Assembly: GCA_025360565.1 (NCBI GenBank)
Contig: JANYBY010000333.1
Coordinates: 1 to 15,205, forward strand
Source of the DNA: Bacteroidota bacterium
GTDB taxonomy: Bacteria; Bacteroidota; Bacteroidia; B-17B0; Aurantibacillaceae
DNA: 15,205 nucleotides
Direction of reading: 5' to 3'
A program made the translations under genes and the position numbers. The notes beneath the pieces are model-generated. The model saw only the letters and a list, made by a program, of their open reading frames with translations. It searched no databases and was not told where the DNA came from. Numbering within the stretch: the stretch's first letter is position 1; every line of letters starts with the position of its first letter. This document shows, piece after piece, positions 1 through 5,934 of this stretch.

Positions 1-51
1 AAATGCTAATATTTTAGCGTTTTCCGCTAAATGGTTCAAAACCTAGCATTT
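1..51. repeat. Nested palindromic structure at the left edge
   Basis: Two nested inverted repeats are visible. The outer arms AAATGCTA (1-8) and TAGCATTT (44-51) are perfect over 8 bp. Inside them TTTAGCG (13-19) and CGCTAAA (25-31) form a 7-bp hairpin with loop TTTTC. It could be the terminator of a gene lying to the left, or the edge of a repeat. The outer arm begins at base 1, so the structure may continue outside the window. Confidence 0.45.
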
Positions 52-56
52 TCAGG

Positions 57-103
57 CCAATTCAATTTTTTTCAATTTTTATTCCTGCGGATTTTTGAAT
101 TGG
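57..103. repeat. 9-bp inverted repeat upstream of the first gene
   Basis: CCAATTCAA (57-65) and TTGAATTGG (95-103) are perfect inverted arms around a 29-nt interior. The interior contains a direct repeat of TTCAATTTTT. It lies 60 nt before the start codon at 163. It could be a regulator site or a weak hairpin in the leader; nothing in the sequence settles which. Confidence 0.35.
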
Positions 104-162
104 ATTTATAACCCATATAAATGTAGTAAGCAACAATTACTAATCATTTAAAACTAAAAATC

Positions 163-495
163 ATGAAAGCGACTCAAGAAAAGCCAAAGCAAATGAAACA
201 CACAGATTTTATAATCCAAACAAATGATGCGAACACAATCGATTTAAAATTTCTTATCGACAAAGGAATATTATTATCAGCAGATGAAGCACTAGCCCTT
301 AGTGGCCTGATGTATTTTGAAAAAGGTGAGCAACTCCCAAATAAAAATGGAGGTAATACATACCTCTCTTCGATTGGTGTGGCAATACACGATTGGAGTG
401 TGGGCGCTAAAATGTGTGGAGATACAGAGCATTCTGAGATGGGAAAATCTGTTTTCAAGAAATTCTTCCCGGAGAAATATGACTTGTTTTTCTAA
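163..495 (+). CDS. Hypothetical protein, 110 aa, family not recognised
   Basis: I do not recognise this protein. It has no signal peptide and no hydrophobic segment long enough for a membrane helix, so it should be a small soluble cytoplasmic protein. The N-terminus is rich in Lys and Gln (residues 1-12), the middle reads as mixed helix and strand, and the C-terminus is aromatic (PEKYDLFF). ATG 163 is preceded by an A-rich tract typical of Bacteroidota starts; Met12 would also be possible. The gene stands alone, with palindromic sequences upstream and a clear terminator 69 nt downstream, which supports it being a real monocistronic gene. It sits beside the repeat-rich tRNA-Cys region, so it could be accessory DNA, but no mobility gene is visible. 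Confidence 0.7.
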   Translation: MKATQEKPKQMKHTDFIIQTNDANTIDLKFLIDKGILLSADEALALSGLMYFEKGEQLPNKNGGNTYLSSIGVAIHDWSVGAKMCGDTEHSEMGKSVFKKFFPEKYDLFF

Positions 496-563
496 TCACT
501 AAATTAGAGATAACACGAAATCTGAAAGAGAGTGGTTTTTTTAAGTTGTTCCCATTCGATTTC

Positions 564-600
564 AAAAGAGCCCTTGTTGTAAAGCATCGGCTCTTTTTTT
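564..600 (+). terminator. Rho-independent terminator of the 163-495 gene
   Basis: AAAAGAGCC (564-572) pairs with GGCTCTTTT (589-597) over 9 bp around a 16-nt loop. The 3' arm runs into a T-tract that ends at 600. Its position 69 nt after the stop codon fits termination of the first gene. Confidence 0.75.
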
Positions 601-648
601 GTTTTATATACTTCCGAAAATCCAAGGAGAGATTATGCAAAACTGGGA

Positions 649-699
649 CAAAGTGTGGAACATTGTCCAAAGTGTGCAACATTTGTGCAACACTTTCAC
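649..699. repeat. Short degenerate direct repeats (CAAAGTGTG-N-AACATT)
   Basis: CAAAGTGTG-N-AACATT occurs at 649-664 and 668-683, a 19-nt period with one differing base (G or C at N). A partial third unit, GTGCAACA, follows at 685-692. AAAGTGT (about 669-675) and ACACTTT (690-696) are also inverted. It looks like a small iteron or operator patch or a decayed sequence. No neighbouring gene points to a function. Confidence 0.4.
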
Positions 700-755
700 T
701 CCTTATCAGCCAGAATCAATCGGAAAACAACAGATAAGTAATAGTAAGGAACAAT

Positions 756-886
756 AAACCCCAATAGTTTATTGCTATTGGGGTTTAGTTCGAGGTCCCG
801 TGCGAGCTAGAACGTTACTCCCCGAAAGCTTGGTACCATTAATTTCTTGTTAAGCCACTCTCTCCCTGCGGAGCAAGTGCGGAACG
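756..886 (-). ncRNA. Tandem structured element, copy 1: possible small RNA or decayed tRNA relative
   Basis: Read on the minus strand, the element runs from a 16-nt segment CGTTCCGCACTTGCTC (886-871), through a block starting GGTACCAAGC (837 leftward), to CGGGACCTCGAAC (800-788). A perfect 12-bp hairpin follows (756-767 with 775-786, loop TTTATTG). The same order recurs at 944-1073. Between the copies the 16-mer and the 13-mer are identical, and the 45-nt block 793-837 matches in 34 of 45 positions without gaps. The 13-mer is also the 3' end and trailer of the adjacent tRNA-Cys. No promoter is evident, so transcription from the tRNA side is the simplest guess. Function is unknown. A decayed tRNA duplicate or an attachment-site scar are alternatives. 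Confidence 0.4.
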
Positions 887-943
887 TTATCCTCTAATGA
901 AGGTACAGATATTCTCTAAGAACTGAACGCTTTTAAAACAAAA

Positions 944-1073
944 TCCCCTGACAGTTTTTACTATCAGGGGATACGTTCGAGGTCCCGAGCGGGTGAGAGC
1001 CTTGCTCTCCTAACGCTTGGCACCGTTGGCTTTTATTAGCCGAACGCTGATAGCACAGAGCAAGTGCGGAACG
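944..1073 (-). ncRNA. Tandem structured element, copy 2: possible small RNA or decayed tRNA relative
   Basis: This is the partner of the element at 756-886, 187 nt further on. On the minus strand it shows CGTTCCGCACTTGCTC (1073-1058), a 45-nt block beginning GGTGCCAAGC (1024-980) and CGGGACCTCGAAC (987-975). A hairpin follows (944-954 with 961-971, 10 of 11 pairs), then a T-rich run on the minus strand, as in a terminator. Inside the 45-nt block GAGAGC-AAG-GCTCTC folds perfectly. In copy 1 the differing bases at three of these pairs become G-U pairs on the minus strand, which favours a minus-strand RNA. The outer ends GGTGCC and GGGACC could pair like a short acceptor stem. Confidence 0.4.
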
Positions 1074-1104
1074 CAGGTAATAGCAGCAGGTATATTTTTG
1101 GAAT

Positions 1105-1138
1105 AAAAAAAGCCCCGAAAAGATGATTTTCGGGGCTT
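1105..1138 (-). terminator. Terminator of tRNA-Cys
   Basis: AGCCCCGAAAA (1111-1121) and TTTTCGGGGCT (1127-1137) form an 11-bp stem with loop GATGA. On the minus strand the stem is followed by seven T. It begins 7 nt after the tRNA 3' end and is a textbook intrinsic terminator. Confidence 0.85.
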
Positions 1139-1144
1139 GGTTCG

Positions 1145-1215
1145 AGGTCCCGTCCAGGTTCGAACTGGAGTAGCAGCTTTTGCAGAGCTGAGCCTAACCA
1201 CTCGGCCACAGGACC
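1145..1215 (-). tRNA. trnC: tRNA-Cys (GCA)
   Basis: On the minus strand a 71-nt cloverleaf can be folded by hand. The acceptor GGTCCTG pairs with CGGGACC (one G-U). The D arm is GCC/GGC. The anticodon stem is CAGCT/AGCTG with loop CTGCAAA, giving anticodon GCA. The T arm is TCCAG-TTCGAAC-CTGGA. The discriminator is U, as expected for tRNA-Cys. CCA is not encoded (CGA follows the discriminator). A terminator follows directly. The last bases and trailer recur twice downstream at 975-987 and 788-800. Confidence 0.95.
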
Positions 1216-1232
1216 TTACTGAATTAAAAATG

Positions 1233-1240
1233 CAAAATTG
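1233..1240 (-). promoter_or_regulatory. Possible -7 element of tRNA-Cys
   Basis: On the minus strand CAATTTTG matches the Bacteroidota -7 consensus TAnnTTTG at five of six defined positions. It lies 17 nt upstream of the tRNA 5' end, leaving a leader of about 11 nt. No clear -33 box is seen. Confidence 0.3.
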
Positions 1241-1319
1241 AAGAATTAAGCATTTTAAGTGAGGGGTATAAAAGTAATAATTTTTTTGCATATTGTACTA
1301 TTATTTTTAGTCATTAAAC

Positions 1320-2462
1320 ATGCAAATAAAGAGCAAATTGCCTAATGTTGGCACCACTATTTTTACCATCATGAGCGGCCTTGCCCGCGAACACAACGCC
1401 ATTAACCTTTCGCAGGGTTTCCCGGATTTTAACCCCGATCAAAAATTGCTTGATCTGGCTTCAAAATACATGAACACCGGCTTTAATCAATACGCCCCCA
1501 TGCAAGGTGTTTTGCCCTTACGTGAAAGAATTAGCGAAATTATGCAAACCTGTTACCGCGCATCTTTTAACCCCGATACCGAAATTACCGTTACACCCGG
1601 TGCCACCTACGCCATTTATACCTGCGTTGCGGCATTTATTAATAAAGGCGATGAGGTAATTGTTTTTGAACCTTGTTACGATTGTTATACGCCGGCCATT
1701 GAAGTGCACGGCGGAATTGTTGTTCCCGTTGAGCTGCAATACCCCGGCTTTGGCATTGATTGGAATTTAGTAAAGTCTAAAGTGAATTCTAAAACCAAAA
1801 TGATCATTATTAATTCTCCCAACAATCCTTGCGGCACAACATTGACCGAAAATGATCTGAAAGAACTTGAAAATTTAGTGCGCGGAAAAAATATTATTGT
1901 TGTGAGCGACGAAGTTTACGAACATATGGCCTTTGATAATAAACCTCATCAGAGCGCGGCCCTTTATCCGGGCTTAAGAGAACAATGCATTATTGTTTCT
2001 TCTTTCGGAAAAACAGTTCACACAACAGGATGGAAAATTGGTTATGTTGCAGCACCAAAAGAACTCATGAACGAATGGCGCAAAGTACATCAGTTTTTAG
2101 TATTCGCGGTTAACCATCCTTTGCAAATGGCATTGGCCGAGTATTTAACGGATAAATCAACCTATCTCGAATTAAAAAATTTCTATCAAAATAAACGCGA
2201 CTATTTTCGCAAACTAATTTCGGGTTCACGCTTTATTATTGAACCTTGCACCGGCACTTATTTTCAATTACTTAATTATAAAAATATAAGTAACGAAAAA
2301 GATACCGAACTAGCGATCCGTTTAACGAAAGAAAATAAACTGGCAAGCATTCCACTGTCTGTATTTTACACCAATAAAACAGATAATAAATTATTGCGGT
2401 TTTGTTTTGCTAAAAAGGAAGAAACCCTTGAAAAAGCAGCGGAAATAATTTGTAGTTTATAA
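1320..2462 (+). CDS. ybdL: Methionine aminotransferase, YbdL-like PLP enzyme
   Basis: This is a cytoplasmic fold-type I (class I/II) aminotransferase of 380 aa, a normal length. It resembles E. coli YbdL along its length: SKLPNVGTTIF near the N-terminus, NLSQGFPDF (29-37), NQYAPMQGV (56-64), SPNNP (166-170), SDEVYEH (196-202), SSFGKTVHTTGWK (227-239) and LRFCFAKKE (359-367). Lys231 should form the Schiff base with PLP. Asn169, Asp197 and Tyr200 contact the cofactor, and Arg360 should bind the substrate carboxylate. YbdL prefers methionine, then His and Phe, with 2-oxo acid acceptors; close relatives are kynurenine aminotransferases, so the exact substrate is inferred. A role such as closing the methionine salvage cycle is possible. 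The gene is divergent from tRNA-Cys and has no operon partner. Confidence 0.88.
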   Translation: MQIKSKLPNVGTTIFTIMSGLAREHNAINLSQGFPDFNPDQKLLDLASKYMNTGFNQYAPMQGVLPLRERISEIMQTCYRASFNPDTEITVTPGATYAIYTCVAAFINKGDEVIVFEPCYDCYTPAIEVHGGIVVPVELQYPGFGIDWNLVKSKVNSKTKMIIINSPNNPCGTTLTENDLKELENLVRGKNIIVVSDEVYEHMAFDNKPHQSAALYPGLREQCIIVSSFGKTVHTTGWKIGYVAAPKELMNEWRKVHQFLVFAVNHPLQMALAEYLTDKSTYLELKNFYQNKRDYFRKLISGSRFIIEPCTGTYFQLLNYKNISNEKDTELAIRLTKENKLASIPLSVFYTNKTDNKLLRFCFAKKEETLEKAAEIICSL

Positions 2463-2538
2463 AAATTGCGATAAGTATTATTGCACCCAACTATTCAGAC
2501 ACTTTAAACGTATAAAGCTTTAACAAACCCCCTGTTAA

Positions 2539-3204
2539 ATGCGAAAGTTATTTCTTAAAAATGTGTTTCTGATTATGTTTCTTTTTTCCTTGAAAGTTTT
2601 ATCTCAGGATACTATTTGTTATTTATCCGGTTCTAAAATTGCTGTGATCATAAAGGAGATCTCTCCAAAAGAAATTAAATACGTGAAGTTTGACAAACCA
2701 AACGGAATAATTTTTTTTGAGGATAAACAGTTGCTAAAATATATTAAATATGCCGGTGGTTTGGCGGATACTGTTAGAGCCTATGCCAAACCCGATACAA
2801 AAAACTATTATGAGTTTGATGGTTTGAAGGAAAAAATGTACCCGCTTAAATTACGCATCATTTATAAATCTGTTGTTCTAAAAGATGAGAGTTTGCTTAT
2901 TTTACTGAATAAGTATCCCGTTGAAACAACCAAAAAAATACTGCTCTCTGATTATAAACAAATGAAAAGGCTTAACAATAACAGGTACCTTTTTATTTTG
3001 ACCGGTATTGTGGCAGCAAACGTGGCTTTTTTAGGTTTAAATACTTATAAGTCTTCACACGATAATCATTCAAACGCATATTTACTCCCTGCATCGTGCG
3101 GACTTATAGTTGGAACTTCAATATATTTTTCGAGGAAGCTCAGAAAAAAAGAAATTCTTAAAAGGCGCGAAATAAGTGAATTGTATAATGCTTCCTCGCA
3201 ATAG
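2539..3204 (+). CDS. Hypothetical exported or membrane protein, 221 aa
   Basis: I do not recognise a named family. Residues 1-22 form a signal peptide ending near VLSQ. A small beta-rich domain follows (YLSGSKIAVIIKEISPKEI onward), of a type common in Bacteroidota surface proteins. Two hydrophobic helices lie at about 149-166 and 181-197, and a very basic tail (RKLRKKEILKRRE) follows. The likely topology is an N-terminal periplasmic domain anchored by two inner-membrane helices with the tail in the cytoplasm. It starts 76 nt after the aminotransferase with no terminator visible between them, so co-transcription is possible. It converges with the amidohydrolase, with only 27 nt between stop codons. 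Function is unknown. Confidence 0.75.
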   Translation: MRKLFLKNVFLIMFLFSLKVLSQDTICYLSGSKIAVIIKEISPKEIKYVKFDKPNGIIFFEDKQLLKYIKYAGGLADTVRAYAKPDTKNYYEFDGLKEKMYPLKLRIIYKSVVLKDESLLILLNKYPVETTKKILLSDYKQMKRLNNNRYLFILTGIVAANVAFLGLNTYKSSHDNHSNAYLLPASCGLIVGTSIYFSRKLRKKEILKRREISELYNASSQ

Positions 3205-3231
3205 TAAAATTTTATTTTAAAAAAGAGCCGG

Positions 3232-4539
3232 TCATTTGTTCTCTTTAACCAACTCCGTTTGCAAATAAAATTTTCCGTTTAAAATTGTTGCCTCCACGTG
3301 CTTAATGTTTTCAATATTCTCAAGTGGGTTCGCGTTCAGTAAAACCAGATTGGCTTTTTTGCCCACCTCCACACTACCCCAAATTTTTTCGGCGTTAAAA
3401 TATTTCGCGGCATTATACGTAGCGCATTTTAAAATTTGATAATTACTAAGGCCCGCTTTCTTGTACAATTTCATTTCTTCGTACATGCCAAAACCAGGCA
3501 CATTAAAAATACCATCGTCCGGACTCAATAATACCAATACTCCTACATCCACCACGTATTTAAGGATCCGGTTAAAGCCCGCCAATTGCTGTTTCGACTT
3601 TTGTACATATTTAGTTTCAAAATCTTCTTTTAATTGCGCTTTAGTTTCGGTTAAAGCTTCGTTATATTCTTGTAACCAGGCTTTTTTTACAACCGGAGAA
3701 ATAAAATTCATTCCGTTCCTGTTCATTAATTCATTTTCGCTGTAGCCAAAACCGTACACATAATAAAACGAAAGTGTTGGACAAAAAGCCGTTCTTTTTG
3801 CTTTCATATTTTCAATTAGTTTTTTAAAGTGCAGCGAATCCTGCATGAATGCATTGTACATTGCCTGGTAATGTTCAACCGAAGCAAAATTCAGATCGAT
3901 GGATCTGGCTAGGCTTTTATCGTATGCATGCCCTGCAAGAGCTATACTGTTTTGCCGGCAGCTTTCGGCCAAAAAATTAATATTGTTTTGGCTGATGCCT
4001 CCCAAATATTTTATAAGATCATAGCCTTTGGATTTCGCGTCCACCACAATTTTTTCGATACTCTCTTTTGTAAGCAAAGAATCTTTTTGCGGAAAAACAT
4101 AAGACACAAATAATTCGGGCGAAAATTTTTTACTGCCTCGGTTCACACTATCACGTAAAGCTAATTGCCAGCTTTCGCCGCGCATACTCCGTAAAGTTGT
4201 AACACCTGCAGCTAGATTGAGTTTTAAAAATTCCTGTAATTTTATTGGGCTGTTCTTTTCCGGAAAATGTACATGCATATCTACAAGGCCCGGAATTAGG
4301 TATCCGCCATTGCAATCAACAACCGTGTAGCCTGCAGTGGATTCTTTATTGACTCTTTTTTTTGGTTCTTTTATAAAAGGATAGGGTGTAATTTTTTCGA
4401 TCTTACCATCGCGTATAAAAACATTACACGCTTTAATGGTAATTTCTTGGTTTACGGGAATAATATTTACGTTCTTAAGAACAAGATTTTGAGAAAAAAT
4501 TGCCTGCGATATAAAAAGAAAGAAAACAGTTATACGCAT
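3232..4539 (-). CDS. Secreted metal-dependent amidohydrolase, imidazolonepropionase/prolidase-like
   Basis: The protein has a signal peptide (residues 1-17, ending FSQ), a small N-terminal beta domain, and then the amidohydrolase TIM barrel. The expected metal ligands are present: His89 and His91 in the DMHVHF motif, a candidate carboxylated Lys177 (DLIKYLGG), His204 (AGHAYD), His223 (VEHYQ) and Asp341 (LSPDDG). The C-terminus returns to the beta sandwich with GSVEVGKKANLVLLNANPL, typical of the family. At 435 aa it is full length. Relatives hydrolyse dipeptides or cyclic amides; the substrate cannot be read from sequence, and the signal peptide places it in the periplasm or as exported protein. 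It lies 70 nt downstream of the small membrane gene on the same strand, but a terminator separates them. Confidence 0.85.
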   Translation of the reverse strand: MRITVFFLFISQAIFSQNLVLKNVNIIPVNQEITIKACNVFIRDGKIEKITPYPFIKEPKKRVNKESTAGYTVVDCNGGYLIPGLVDMHVHFPEKNSPIKLQEFLKLNLAAGVTTLRSMRGESWQLALRDSVNRGSKKFSPELFVSYVFPQKDSLLTKESIEKIVVDAKSKGYDLIKYLGGISQNNINFLAESCRQNSIALAGHAYDKSLARSIDLNFASVEHYQAMYNAFMQDSLHFKKLIENMKAKRTAFCPTLSFYYVYGFGYSENELMNRNGMNFISPVVKKAWLQEYNEALTETKAQLKEDFETKYVQKSKQQLAGFNRILKYVVDVGVLVLLSPDDGIFNVPGFGMYEEMKLYKKAGLSNYQILKCATYNAAKYFNAEKIWGSVEVGKKANLVLLNANPLENIENIKHVEATILNGKFYLQTELVKENK

Positions 4540-4557
4540 ATGGTACGCAAGCTAAAT

Positions 4558-4587
4558 AAAAAACCCTCAAAGCTAAGCTAAGAGGGT
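4558..4587 (-). terminator. Terminator of the 4610-4822 gene
   Basis: ACCCTC (4563-4568) and GAGGGT (4582-4587) form a 6-bp stem with a 13-nt loop. On the minus strand it is followed by six T (4563-4558). It separates the small membrane gene from the amidohydrolase and lies only 19 nt before the amidohydrolase start. That gene therefore depends on readthrough or on a promoter inside this short gap. Confidence 0.65.
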
Positions 4588-4609
4588 GTTAAAATTTTGT
4601 AAGGTATTA

Positions 4610-4822
4610 CTATTCGATCGTGCCGTTGCGTTGAGCTTCTTTTTTGTATCTTGAAATACGCATAGACCAATACGCAATTGCACCAATTATCAATATCCAG
4701 ATAACAACATTTGGCCCCTGGCCCAAAGCACGCATACCTTTAAAGCACCATTGAAAAAAAGCACCTGTACCTTCAAAAATGTCTGTCCAGGTTACCATTA
4801 GAGTTATTAATAAAGATGTCAT
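4610..4822 (-). CDS. Small membrane protein, DUF6341-like, 70 aa
   Basis: This is a small inner-membrane protein with an amphipathic N-terminal half (WTDIFEGTGAFFQWCFKGMRALG). One strong transmembrane helix follows at about 39-54 (VVIWILIIGAIAYW), then a short charged tail (RISRYKKEAQRNGTIE). From memory its size, architecture and position opposite a multi-pass membrane gene match the Flavobacteriales family DUF6341; I could not check this with a search. Function is unknown. It has its own promoter (4885-4892) and terminator (4558-4587), which supports it being a real gene despite its size. It is divergent from the gene at 4918, with a shared 95-nt control region. Confidence 0.78.
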   Translation of the reverse strand: MTSLLITLMVTWTDIFEGTGAFFQWCFKGMRALGQGPNVVIWILIIGAIAYWSMRISRYKKEAQRNGTIE

Positions 4823-4884
4823 ATGTTGTTATTTTTTAAGTTTTAATTTTATAAAATTCGTTTTATTAAACTAAGTTTACACGA

Positions 4885-4892
4885 CAAAAATA
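4885..4892 (-). promoter_or_regulatory. -7 element for the 4610-4822 gene
   Basis: On the minus strand TATTTTTG is a perfect match to the Bacteroidota -7 element TAnnTTTG. Transcription would start near 4879, giving a leader of about 57 nt before the ATG at 4822. Confidence 0.5.
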
Positions 4893-4917
4893 CTAATATT
4901 TTACAAACAAAAAAATT

Positions 4918-5904
4918 GTGTTCGCAGGCGCGCTAAATAAGGGTTTCAGGGGGGCTTTGCCCTTTTTAATAGCCTTTTTTGTGTTGGGAGGGCTTTTTTC
5001 GTTTTTTGCCGCAAAAGGGCTCGAGAACAATAATTACCCCAATTTATTTTACAATTACTTTGCTCAAAAGGTCGAGAGCCGTTTTTTAATTGTAAGTCTT
5101 AACTATATTTTTATCGGCCTCGGCGTATTTTTGATCAGTTTAATTGGTATTGAGCAAGAGGTGGTTGAAAAACAAAATTATTTTCCGGTTTTTATTTATC
5201 TTATCATTTGTCTTTCCGCCATTCAGCCCCATCAGATAACGCCCCAGATTTTCACCAATGTGTTCATCTTATACTCCATTTATAAATTGCTGGACACTTA
5301 TCGAAAAGAAGAGGTACTGAATAACATTTTTGTTGGGGCCTTCTGGCTCAGCATCTCGGCGTATATAACGGTTTCAAGTATTATTTGTTTTCCATTGTTT
5401 TTTATTATGTTGCTAATTTTAAGGCCATTTAATTGGCGCGAATGGGTGGTGGCTCTTTTAGGGTTTATTGCCCCCGTATTTATTATTGAGTGTATTTCTT
5501 ACTTAAGCAATTTTAATCAATTGTATTTTATAAAAGCGGTGCAATTGTATTTTAACTCCTTAAAAATGCCCACGTTCAGCGAATTCTATTTACCAATGAT
5601 CTTTTTTTTGTTGCTTTTACTCATTATTTCTATCCTTTCGGGCCTAGTTGGCGGGTTTGGCAATACTGTTAAAAAACAAAGAACAAAAATTATTTTATTC
5701 TGGTTTATTTTTTTAGCAAGTCTCGGCTTCTTTTCCGATGGCGCAAACAGTTCGCGTATTTTACTTACCTATGCTTTTCCTGTTTCGCTTTTTATAGGCG
5801 ATTTTTTATTCAGCATTAAACAAATAAAAATCACCAATACCCTGCTTGTTCTGCTTTTCTTATGCATGGTGTTTATTTTTTTAGGGCAATACATGGTTAT
5901 TTAA
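4918..5904 (+). CDS. Multi-pass membrane protein, DUF6427-like, 328 aa
   Basis: An inner-membrane protein with about eight or nine hydrophobic helices throughout and almost no soluble part. The most conserved-looking stretch is PLFFIMLLILRPFNWREWVV (159-178). An RPF-x-x-REW signature between two helices is what I remember for the Bacteroidota family DUF6427, which is often found next to a DUF6341 gene, as here. This assignment is from memory. The start is GTG 4918, within an A-rich context; no ATG lies near enough to replace it without losing the first helix. It is 30 nt upstream of the DUF1800 gene on the same strand and may share its transcript. Function is unknown. Confidence 0.75.
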   Translation: MFAGALNKGFRGALPFLIAFFVLGGLFSFFAAKGLENNNYPNLFYNYFAQKVESRFLIVSLNYIFIGLGVFLISLIGIEQEVVEKQNYFPVFIYLIICLSAIQPHQITPQIFTNVFILYSIYKLLDTYRKEEVLNNIFVGAFWLSISAYITVSSIICFPLFFIMLLILRPFNWREWVVALLGFIAPVFIIECISYLSNFNQLYFIKAVQLYFNSLKMPTFSEFYLPMIFFLLLLLIISILSGLVGGFGNTVKKQRTKIILFWFIFLASLGFFSDGANSSRILLTYAFPVSLFIGDFLFSIKQIKITNTLLVLLFLCMVFIFLGQYMVI

Positions 5905-5934
5905 ACTATTAAGCAAAATTAAAGTCTATATTAA

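Larger units (their letters stand above)
496..1144. other. Non-coding stretch between the first gene and tRNA-Cys
   Basis: This 649-nt stretch has no convincing protein gene. It contains, in order, a terminator (564-600), a patch of degenerate direct repeats (649-699), two tandem structured elements on the minus strand (756-886 and 944-1073), and the tRNA terminator (1105-1138). Short open frames here cross the hairpins and have no protein-like composition. Confidence 0.6.

Noticed and set aside
649..699. Possible CRISPR or plasmid iterons.
   Set aside because: Only two full units of about 16 nt and one partial, with no uniform spacers, no cas or rep gene nearby.
546..737. A 63-codon plus-strand open frame with several Cys residues.
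   Set aside because: It runs through the terminator hairpin at 564-600 and the direct repeats, has no plausible start context and no protein-like pattern.
826..837. AAGCTTGGTACC looks like a HindIII-KpnI vector polylinker.
   Set aside because: The second tandem copy has the related CGCTTGGCACC at the aligned position, so the word belongs to the native repeat and not to vector contamination.
1010..1291. A minus-strand open frame covering the tRNA.
   Set aside because: It lies across tRNA-Cys, its terminator and part of the repeat; coding there is an accident of sequence.
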